This document shows, piece by piece, positions 1 through 5,378 of a stretch of DNA of 5,378 bases (position 1 is its first letter; each line of letters begins with the position of its first letter). Made by a program: the position numbers and the translations under genes. Source of the stretch: Candidatus Brocadiia bacterium. GTDB taxonomy: Bacteria > Planctomycetota > PUPC01 > DSUN01. The notes under the pieces were generated by a model that worked only from the letters and a program-made list of their open reading frames with translations, did no database searches and was not told where the DNA came from. The stretch lies in NCBI GenBank assembly GCA_016782825.1, contig JADHXT010000268.1:1-5378 (forward strand), in the 5' to 3' direction.

Positions 1-1
1 T

Positions 2-253
2 GTGGCCGCGGTCTTCATTCCCAAGAAGGGGATAGTGGTCTACACGGATGGCAGCAAGGGAACACTGAATGAGATCGGCTACGATGCCAGTGACAGCAAC
101 CTGTGGATTGGTGGAAGCCCACACTATGGAACACGAATGCACCTATTCCGCGGGAAGATCGATGACGTGCGCATCTACAAGCGTGCGCTGACACAGCCGG
201 AGATCCAGGCCCTCTACCACGAAGGGGGATGGCCACGGAGGCCGCAGCCGTGA
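2..253 (+). CDS. LamG-like jellyroll protein, C-terminal end (5' partial)
   Basis: This is the 3' end of a gene that starts before the window; the reading frame is open from the first full codon at base 2 to TGA at 251-253. The GTG at base 2 is an internal codon, because it aligns with an internal Val (residue 564) of the downstream 1003-residue protein. The visible 83 residues are the last strands of a LamG/concanavalin-A-like jellyroll. They contain the typical end pattern W-I-G-x-SPHYG, then LFRGKIDDVRIYKRAL and EIQALY. Such domains usually bind glycans or proteins outside the cytoplasm. By hand count, 43 of the first 76 residues match residues 564-639 of the downstream protein without gaps. 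The protein ends in a short basic, proline-containing tail straight after the jellyroll, with no kelch domain. It may have carried a trypsin-like N-terminus like its neighbours, but this cannot be seen here. Confidence 0.85.
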   Translation: MAAVFIPKKGIVVYTDGSKGTLNEIGYDASDSNLWIGGSPHYGTRMHLFRGKIDDVRIYKRALTQPEIQALYHEGGWPRRPQP

Positions 254-278
254 GCTCGGCACGATCGGGTCGCTGGAA

Positions 279-298
279 GGGAGCGCGTCCACGCTCCC
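279..298 (+). other. GC-rich hairpin in the intergenic gap
   Basis: A perfect 7-bp inverted repeat, GGGAGCG (279-285) and CGCTCCC (292-298), encloses a six-base loop. It lies in the 64-base gap between the first two genes and ends five bases before the ribosome binding site of the next gene. No T-run follows, so it is not a classical intrinsic terminator. It could stabilise an mRNA end or modulate translation of the downstream gene, or be chance in GC-rich DNA. The role is inference only. Confidence 0.35.
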
Positions 299-303
299 CC
301 AAC

Positions 304-310
304 GGAGGGG
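304..310 (+). promoter_or_regulatory. Ribosome binding site of the 1003-residue protein
   Basis: The purine run GGAGGGG ends seven bases before the ATG at 318, an optimal Shine-Dalgarno position. It supports that start. Another ATG at 311 lies directly after the purine run and in a different frame, so it is a poor candidate. The start is also backed by the matching N-terminus (Met-Arg-Gln followed by a signal peptide) of the downstream paralogue. Confidence 0.75.
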
Positions 311-317
311 ATGGCAC

Positions 318-1622
318 ATGAGACAGGTGAGCGTTCTGACCAGCCTGGCCACAGGGCTTCTCCTGTTGATCGTCTCGCGGCCCGCGTGGTGCGGAGGGAA
401 GCCGCTCTCTCTCCAGCAGCGGGTTGCGCAGGGCAAGGCGGCGACCGCACTGCTCGAGGCGCCCGTCCAGGGCAAGGCCAAGGGTACAGGCTCGGCCTTC
501 TGCGTGCATCCGGCGGGCCTCTTCGTGACCAATAAGCACTTGCTCGTCGGTAGGCGCTTGCATGCGAAACCCAACTGCAAGCACATGCTCCCCGACGTAT
601 CGGAGGCCACGCTCATCCTCCGCTGCAACGAGGACGACGAGCTGTCGGTGAAGGCCCGCGTGGCTCGCCTCTCCGACGACTTCGACCTGGCCCTGCTCAA
701 GGTCGAGGGCGAGCACAAGCCGTTCCCTGTCCTGCAACTGGGCGCCGACACAGGGCTCGTCGAGACCGCCGAGGTGATGGCTTTCGGCTTCCCGTTCGGC
801 GAGGCGCTGGCCGTCACCAAAGGCTCCTATCCGAGCATCAGCGTCAACGCCGGACGCATCACGTCCCTGCGCAGGAAGGACGGCAAGCTCTCGCAGATCC
901 AGACCGATGCGGTGATCAACCCGGGCAATGCGGGCGGGCCGCTCATCGACGACCAGGGGAAGGTCGTCGGCGTGGTGGTGTCGGGGATCACCGGCATGGG
1001 GGTGAACTTCGCGATCCCCGCCAGCCAGCTCCAGCGGTTCCTGTCGCGCCCCGAGATCCTGGTCACGCCCCCGGCCCTCAATCGGGACAACCAGCATGAC
1101 CTGGCCGAGTTCCGGGCGCGGGCCGTGTCGACCCTCTCCCCGAACGAGAAGTTGACCCTCAAGCTGACGCTACACGCGGGCAATGAGAAGCCGCGTCTCT
1201 ACGACATGCGGTTGAGCGGGGGGGTACACCGCGTAAGCGCCGTGCCCGTGTCGCCGCGCAAAGGGCCGCTGCTGCTGCGGATCACGGCCACATTCCCGGA
1301 TGGGGTCGTGAGCGGCGTCGTCGAGGACCGAGCGTTCCGGGTTGGCGAGAAGGCGACCAGGCTCAGCCGCGTACGCAGTGTGGCCATGAAGCCCGAGCCT
1401 GAAGCCATGTCCAACGACGGCGACACCTTCCGGGGAGCGGTGTCCGGCCTGGATGCCGTGTCCATCACGGTGGGCGGCCAGTCGCATCGCTTGAACCTGG
1501 CCGGTTCGACCAAGATCGAGGTGGAGGCGCCGAACGAGATCGACTCGGTCACTTGTACGATCACGGCCTGGAAGGGCAACACCGAGGTCGGTCGGCTCGT
1601 CCACCCGATCTACATCCGGGGG
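318..1622 (+). repeat. Duplicated 5' module, copy 1 (protease plus middle region)
   Basis: This part encodes residues 1-435 and is paralogous to bases 3369-4673 of the next gene. The two translations align with no net length change: His74, Asp123 and position 205 have the same numbers in both. Hand-counted identity is about 132 of 220 over residues 31-250 and 93 of 185 over residues 251-435. Similarity ends where the LamG modules begin. The start region is shared too, with ATGAGACAG at both starts. This is a diverged tandem gene duplication rather than a recent DNA repeat. Confidence 0.85.
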
Positions 1623-3329
1623 GTGCAATCCAATCTCGGCCTACTTGCCTTCTACCCATTCAACGGCAACGCGGAAGACGCCAGCGGGAATGGGAATCAC
1701 GCAACAGTAGAAGGGCCGACACTTACGACGGACAGGTTCGGCAGCGAGAAGGGGGCCTACAACTTCGGGGCCCCGGGCTGCATTAGGACTCCTGTCGATG
1801 TCGACATGTCTTCCAGAAGCCCCGGGGTCACGATGACAGCATGGGTCCGTCCCACAGGCCAACGACGGAGCTTTGCCGGATACGTGGTCTCAACCCACGG
1901 GTGGTCAATACGTGCGGGAGACCGGTACTGGGAAGTCCAGGCCACCGACCCGGGCAGGCCCTTCCGGACGACGGCGTTCAGCATCGACTTGAATAGGTGG
2001 CAGTTCGTGGCGGCGGTCTTCACTCCGGGGACCGGCGTAGTCGTCTACAAGGACGATAGGAAGACAGCAATAGGGGACACGAAGCATGGTCGCGCCAATC
2101 GCGATGTCTGGATTGGCGCCAGCCCTCACTATGGTAAAGGCAACCATCTGTTCCGCGGCAAGATCGACGATGTGCGCATCTACGAGCGGGCACTGAAGGA
2201 AGCGGAGATCCAGGCCCTTTACCAACACGGGATGCGGAAGCGGACACCCCTCCCCACGCCAACACCGGTCAAACCCGACCGCGCCGAGGACGTGATGAAA
2301 AGCGCGAAGGTTGTGGCCAGCAGCCGCTTGGTGGCGGCGAGGATGAACCACGTCGCTGTGCGCCTGCGGAATGGCGCCGTGCTGGTCGCCGGCGGGTACA
2401 ACGGTCGCGACCTGACATCCTGCGAGCTCTATGATCCGGCTAGCGGCCGCTGGCGACAGGTTGCGCCGTTGCGGCGCGCCAGGCGCCATCACGTGGGTGT
2501 CCTCCTGCCCGATGGCCGGGCGCTGATCGTCAACGGCAACCCAACGTCCTCTAGCCGGATGCGTTCTGCCGAGATCTACGACCCGAAGCGGGGTTCATGG
2601 CAGGAGGCCGCGCCTCCCCCGTTCGCAAGCTCCGACGGCCAGATGGTCACGATGCGGAATGGACGGGTCATCCTGGCCGGCGGGTCGATGCTCCGCGATG
2701 CGGCGGTCTACGACCCCGCGCGCGGGAACTGGACCCCCGTTGCGAAGATGCGGCGCGGGCGCAAGTGGCATCGCATGGTCGCGCTCTCTGACGGTTCTGT
2801 CCTGGTCCTGGGCGGTCGATCCGGGGACGGCTTCCAGAAGTCAGTGGAGCGCTACGACCCGGCAAAGGACACGTGGCGCGAGGCGACGCCCATGAGCGTG
2901 ACGCGAGGACACGGCCATTCGGCCACCCTGCTGCCAGACGGGAGGGTGCTCGTGGTCGGTGGCTCCGACTACGCGACCGGCGCGTGGCAGCCCAGTCGAT
3001 CGGCCGAGGCCTACGATCCGGCTGCCGACCGGTGGACGGCCGTGGCCAACCTGCCAAAGCCGTGCTCAGGTCACACCGCGACGGTGGTCGGGCCGGGCAC
3101 CGTAGTCGTCATCGGTGGCTCGGAGGATCCGCAACTCGCCCTCTTCGATACGAAGAAGAACACGTGGTCCGCCGGCCCCCGTCTGCTGCATTGGCGCCGC
3201 AACCATACGACGTCCAAACTGCCAGACGGCAGCCTCCTCGTTGCCGGGGGCTACTACATGATCAGTCGGCGCAACTCCTATCCACCCCTGACGGAACGCG
3301 TCGTCCTCAAGCCGAGCCCAGGCCGTTGA
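318..3329 (+). CDS. Exported trypsin-like pseudoprotease with LamG and kelch propeller domains
   Basis: Predicted exported multidomain protein of 1003 residues. Residues 1-25 form a signal peptide: Arg2, then a Leu-rich core at 8-19. Residues ~33-248 are an HtrA/DegP-like trypsin fold with GTGSAF (56-61), TNKH (His74) and DDFDLALLK (Asp123). The nucleophile motif reads NPGNAGGP, so Ser is replaced by Ala205 (codon GCG, 930-932). Proteolysis by the usual mechanism should be lost, although the rest of the domain is well conserved. No PDZ domain follows. Residues ~251-435 are a beta-rich region I do not recognise, shared with the next gene. Residues ~436-637 are a LamG jellyroll (AFYPFNGNAEDASGNGNH near its start, FRGKIDDVRIYERAL near its end). 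A Pro/Thr-rich linker (641-654) leads to seven kelch repeats (~661-997). The likely role is binding rather than cleavage: an exported scaffold, adhesin or substrate receptor. Role and partner are inferred; the domain calls are firm. Confidence 0.93.
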   Translation: MRQVSVLTSLATGLLLLIVSRPAWCGGKPLSLQQRVAQGKAATALLEAPVQGKAKGTGSAFCVHPAGLFVTNKHLLVGRRLHAKPNCKHMLPDVSEATLILRCNEDDELSVKARVARLSDDFDLALLKVEGEHKPFPVLQLGADTGLVETAEVMAFGFPFGEALAVTKGSYPSISVNAGRITSLRRKDGKLSQIQTDAVINPGNAGGPLIDDQGKVVGVVVSGITGMGVNFAIPASQLQRFLSRPEILVTPPALNRDNQHDLAEFRARAVSTLSPNEKLTLKLTLHAGNEKPRLYDMRLSGGVHRVSAVPVSPRKGPLLLRITATFPDGVVSGVVEDRAFRVGEKATRLSRVRSVAMKPEPEAMSNDGDTFRGAVSGLDAVSITVGGQSHRLNLAGSTKIEVEAPNEIDSVTCTITAWKGNTEVGRLVHPIYIRGVQSNLGLLAFYPFNGNAEDASGNGNHATVEGPTLTTDRFGSEKGAYNFGAPGCIRTPVDVDMSSRSPGVTMTAWVRPTGQRRSFAGYVVSTHGWSIRAGDRYWEVQATDPGRPFRTTAFSIDLNRWQFVAAVFTPGTGVVVYKDDRKTAIGDTKHGRANRDVWIGASPHYGKGNHLFRGKIDDVRIYERALKEAEIQALYQHGMRKRTPLPTPTPVKPDRAEDVMKSAKVVASSRLVAARMNHVAVRLRNGAVLVAGGYNGRDLTSCELYDPASGRWRQVAPLRRARRHHVGVLLPDGRALIVNGNPTSSSRMRSAEIYDPKRGSWQEAAPPPFASSDGQMVTMRNGRVILAGGSMLRDAAVYDPARGNWTPVAKMRRGRKWHRMVALSDGSVLVLGGRSGDGFQKSVERYDPAKDTWREATPMSVTRGHGHSATLLPDGRVLVVGGSDYATGAWQPSRSAEAYDPAADRWTAVANLPKPCSGHTATVVGPGTVVVIGGSEDPQLALFDTKKNTWSAGPRLLHWRRNHTTSKLPDGSLLVAGGYYMISRRNSYPPLTERVVLKPSPGR
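1623..2228 (+). other. LamG/concanavalin-like jellyroll module with lower GC
   Basis: This segment encodes residues ~436-637 of the pseudoprotease. It opens with the LamG signature of an aromatic-Pro-Phe strand followed by DASGNGNH (residues 454-461), continues through TMTAWVRP (505-512), and closes with KIDDVRIYERAL (615-626). Its last 76 residues match the end of the preceding gene. Sampled 60-base lines inside it are about 53-58% G+C, against 68-75% in sampled lines of the protease and kelch parts. LamG jellyrolls of this type typically mediate carbohydrate or protein binding in secreted proteins. Confidence 0.8.
2298..3308 (+). repeat. Seven kelch repeats forming a beta-propeller
   Basis: The coding sequence holds seven kelch-type units of about 44-52 residues. 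Each has a (D/N)G turn, a hydrophobic strand ending in a glycine pair, a Tyr-Asp-Pro-like motif and a Trp. The glycine pairs are at residues 692, 788, 832, 881, 933 and 977; the second blade has degenerate Asn-Gly at 739-740. The Tyr/Phe-Asp pairs are at 705, 754, 798, 846, 899 and 943, and the Trps at 712, 761, 805, 853, 906 and 950. The last unit lacks its outer Trp strand, while an extra strand-like stretch (about 662-675) precedes the first unit. That is the pattern expected of a propeller closed by pairing its N- and C-terminal ends. Kelch propellers are usually binding platforms. I see no basis for assigning galactose oxidase activity. Confidence 0.88.
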
Positions 3330-3331
3330 CC

Positions 3332-3361
3332 AGGAGGTCTCGCACGGCTTCTCGAACAGGG
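3332..3361 (+). promoter_or_regulatory. Translation signals ahead of the 664-residue protein
   Basis: The 39-base gap between the two complete genes carries a strong Shine-Dalgarno-like AGGAGGT (3332-3338). It lies 30 bases before the ATG at 3369 and is too far to serve it directly; no in-frame start codon sits at a suitable distance from it. A weaker AGGG (3358-3361) is correctly spaced, seven bases before the ATG. The start at 3369 is kept because the N-terminus aligns residue for residue with the upstream paralogue. The short gap suggests co-transcription. Confidence 0.5.
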
Positions 3362-3368
3362 TGATAGC

Positions 3369-4673
3369 ATGAGACAGAAGAGCATCCTCAACGGTCTAGC
3401 CGCGAGCCTTCTCCTCGTGATCGCCACACGCTCCGCGTGGAGCGGAGCCAGGCAACTCACGCTCAGGGAGCGTGTCGAGTTGGGCAAGGCGGCCACGGCG
3501 CTGGTCGAGGCGACCCGAGACGGACGAGCACAAGGCACCGGCTCGGCCTTCTGCGTGCACGAGACGGGCCTGTTCGTCACCAACAGGCATGTGCTCCTCA
3601 CGCGGCGCCCGCGCTCGACTCGTGACGACGTCCGGAAGATCCCCATCGTGAAAACGGTCACCCTCGTCCTTTCGCCGAACGAGAGGGGCCAGCAAGAGGT
3701 CGATGCCCAAGTCCTTCGGGTCTCCGATGACTTCGACCTGGCCCTCCTGAGGGCAGCGGGGGCGAACAGGTCCTTCTCTCGGCTGGCCTTGGGGTCGGTG
3801 GAGGGCCTGATGGAGATGACGGAAGTGGCAGCCTTCGGGTTCCCATTCGGCAAGGCGCTTGCCGTCAATCGTGGCTCGTACCCGAGCGTCAGCGTCAACA
3901 CGGGGCGCGTCACGTCGCTGCGGAAGAAAGGGGGGGATCTGTCGCGGATCCAGGTCGACGCCGTGCTGAACCCGGGCAACTCGGGAGGGCCGATCATCGA
4001 CGCCGAGGGCAAGGCCATCGGCGTGGTGGTCTCGGGGGTTCTCGGCATGGGGGTGAACTTCGCCATCCCGGTGAGCAAGGTCCGTCAGTTCTTGTCCCGT
4101 CCCGAGATCATCTTCACGCCGCCGGTCCTGGACCATGCGAATCAGCACGAGCTGGTCGAGTTCCAGGCGAAGGCAGTCTTCTTCTCCCCGCCCAAGGAGC
4201 CTCTGGCTCTCCAGATGGTTCTGGACACGGGAGCGGGAGGGCCCCGCCGTTACAAAATGGCGACCAGCGGCGGGGTTCATCGTGTGAAAACGGTGCCGAT
4301 CCCGCCGCGCAAGGGCCCCTTGGTTCTCCGGATAGAGGCGCGGTATCCGGATGGCCATGTCAAGGGCACCGTGAAGGACTGCACCTTCGGGGTCGGCAAG
4401 AAACAGATCAAGCTCAGCCAGGTCAGCTTCCTGCGCTTCGAGCCCGAGGCGGAGGTCGCCCTCAACGACGGCGAGACGTTGCGTGGGGAGGTCTCGGGCC
4501 TGAGCGTCGTGCCGGTCACGTTCGGGGAGCAGTCACTGCGCCTCAAGCTCGACGCCGCCTCCACGGTCGAAGTGGATTCCCCCTCTGTCGTGGATGCCGT
4601 CATCTGTACCATCATCGCTCGGCAGGCCAACAGAGAAGTGGGACGCATCACCACTCCTGTCTACGTGGGAGGC
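3369..4673 (+). repeat. Duplicated 5' module, copy 2 (protease plus middle region)
   Basis: This part encodes residues 1-435 and is the paralogous partner of bases 318-1622. It keeps the catalytic Ser codon TCG (3981-3983) where the other copy has GCG, a single-base difference. The least conserved stretch between the copies is residues 81-90, just after the catalytic His, where no residue is shared although the length is kept. Confidence 0.85.
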
Positions 4674-5363
4674 GCGGCAAGGGATCGCTGCCTCAAGCTG
4701 CCTGGCGGGCATGCCTATCTGAGAGCGGCTCACCACCAAAGCCTGGACCTGACGGATACCTTCACAATCGCGTTCTGGATCAAACTGGCCGATCGACAGA
4801 GCCAGAAGTACATCATCACCAAGAGGCAGCTCGCGCCCGCCTACGACGACTACGCCGTCATCTATGGGTTCACCCAGGGCAAGTTTGCGTTTTACAGCGA
4901 GTCCTACTCCGGCTCCAGGCCGACAACTCGCCTCAAGACCCCCGTCAGCGACACGTCGTGGCACCACGTTGCCTGGACCTATGACGGCTCCGTCATCACG
5001 GGTTACCTTGATGGCAAGGCTGACGTGAGCGCAAAACGCACCTTCAGAATCCGCAACAGGGCAGTTGACTTCTACTTCACAAATCCAGGTCATGGGGACT
5101 ATGCTCAGTCGGTGGACGGGTTGCTTGATGAGGTGTGCCTCTGGAATCGACCGCTTTCGGATGAGGAGATTGTGGGCGCCATGTACAGGGGGCTCACAGG
5201 GAAGGAGAAGGGCCTGGTGCTCTACTATCGTTTTGACAGAGCCGTCGCGGGGAACCGCATCCGGGACCTGTCGCGACACAAGAACCACGGCGAGCTTCAC
5301 GGCAAAGCCAGCTTGGTTCCCTCTGACCGCAGGAAGAGCCCAGCGCCGCGCGATGTGAGGTGA
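3369..5363 (+). CDS. Exported trypsin/HtrA-like serine protease with LamG domain
   Basis: Predicted exported serine endopeptidase of 664 residues. Residues 1-27 are a signal peptide: Arg2 and Lys4, a hydrophobic core at 10-19, and likely cleavage after Ala-Trp-Ser (25) or Ser-Gly-Ala (27). Residues ~33-248 form an HtrA/DegP-like trypsin domain with a complete triad: His74 in TNRH, Asp123 in DDFDLALL and Ser205 in NPGNSGGP. No PDZ domain is seen. Residues ~251-435 are the same unrecognised beta-rich region as in the preceding gene. Residues ~438-608 are a LamG-type jellyroll (LTDTFTIAFWIK at 461-472, WHHVAWTYDG at 531-540, DGLLDEVCLWNRPL at 583-596). It is followed by a YYRFD...D.S...NHG segment (619-641) that resembles the opening strand of a LamG domain. 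The N-terminal half is a paralogue of the upstream pseudoprotease; the C-terminal half is not its close relative and has no kelch domain. The role is probably cleavage of extracytoplasmic proteins, with LamG for targeting; the substrate is unknown. The 15 bases after the stop show nothing. Confidence 0.93.
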   Translation: MRQKSILNGLAASLLLVIATRSAWSGARQLTLRERVELGKAATALVEATRDGRAQGTGSAFCVHETGLFVTNRHVLLTRRPRSTRDDVRKIPIVKTVTLVLSPNERGQQEVDAQVLRVSDDFDLALLRAAGANRSFSRLALGSVEGLMEMTEVAAFGFPFGKALAVNRGSYPSVSVNTGRVTSLRKKGGDLSRIQVDAVLNPGNSGGPIIDAEGKAIGVVVSGVLGMGVNFAIPVSKVRQFLSRPEIIFTPPVLDHANQHELVEFQAKAVFFSPPKEPLALQMVLDTGAGGPRRYKMATSGGVHRVKTVPIPPRKGPLVLRIEARYPDGHVKGTVKDCTFGVGKKQIKLSQVSFLRFEPEAEVALNDGETLRGEVSGLSVVPVTFGEQSLRLKLDAASTVEVDSPSVVDAVICTIIARQANREVGRITTPVYVGGAARDRCLKLPGGHAYLRAAHHQSLDLTDTFTIAFWIKLADRQSQKYIITKRQLAPAYDDYAVIYGFTQGKFAFYSESYSGSRPTTRLKTPVSDTSWHHVAWTYDGSVITGYLDGKADVSAKRTFRIRNRAVDFYFTNPGHGDYAQSVDGLLDEVCLWNRPLSDEEIVGAMYRGLTGKEKGLVLYYRFDRAVAGNRIRDLSRHKNHGELHGKASLVPSDRRKSPAPRDVR

Positions 5364-5378
5364 CACGTGTCTCCGGAA

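Noticed and set aside
279..298. Intrinsic transcription terminator between the first two genes
   Set aside because: The hairpin is followed by CC and AACGG rather than a T-run, and a ribosome binding site follows at once.
378..398. Possible lipoprotein signal at Cys25 of the 1003-residue protein
   Set aside because: The residues before Cys are Pro-Ala-Trp, which do not fit the lipobox [LVI]-[ASTVI]-[GAS]-C, and the paralogue has Ser at the same position.
15..1097. Long open frame of 360 codons on the minus strand, and similar ones at 3396-4358 and 4533-5366
   Set aside because: They lie antisense to well-supported coding sequence in GC-rich DNA, where stop-free antisense frames are common. 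Their translations are Arg/Pro/Ala-rich with no recognisable domain.
1068..1622. PDZ domain expected after an HtrA-like protease
   Set aside because: No carboxylate-binding loop or PDZ-like pattern is visible; the region looks like a beta-sandwich and is left unnamed.
2298..3308. Galactose oxidase activity of the kelch propeller
   Set aside because: Kelch repeats alone do not show it, and I could not identify the copper ligands or the Cys-Tyr cofactor pair.
318..5363. Anti-phage defence system using a trypsin-like protease
   Set aside because: Both proteins start with export signals and carry adhesion-type domains. There is no NTPase, nuclease or sensor gene in the window.

Overview
The window is GC-rich coding DNA with three co-directional genes on the + strand: the 3' end of one gene, a complete 1003-codon gene and a complete 664-codon gene. 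They are separated by gaps of only 64 and 39 bases, so a single transcription unit is plausible. No RNA gene, mobile element, CRISPR array or convincing terminator is visible. The high GC content and large modular secreted proteins combining a trypsin-like domain, LamG/concanavalin-like jellyroll domains and kelch repeats fit an environmental bacterium with a big genome. Planctomycetota or a relative is my best guess; this is inference from architecture, with no marker gene to prove it.

Layout: bases 2-253 encode the C-terminal end of a LamG-type jellyroll protein whose start lies outside the window. Bases 318-3329 encode signal peptide, trypsin/HtrA-like domain, an unrecognised beta-rich middle region, a LamG jellyroll, a Pro/Thr linker and a seven-blade kelch propeller. 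Bases 3369-5363 encode signal peptide, trypsin/HtrA-like domain, the same middle region, and a different LamG-type domain. The two complete proteins match without a net gap over their first ~435 residues (about 60% identity in the protease part and about 50% in the middle region, hand count). The LamG end of the first gene matches the LamG of the second (43 of 76 residues). The three genes therefore look like a tandem family built by duplication and exchange of C-terminal modules.

The most notable point is that the 1003-residue protein has lost its nucleophile. The motif GNSGG, intact in the 664-residue neighbour (Ser205), reads GNAGG (Ala205), while His74 and Asp123 are kept. The locus thus pairs a predicted inactive protease carrying a kelch propeller with a predicted active one. 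Both should be exported. A shared role in binding or processing extracytoplasmic proteins or glycans is a reasonable inference, but the substrate cannot be read from the sequence.
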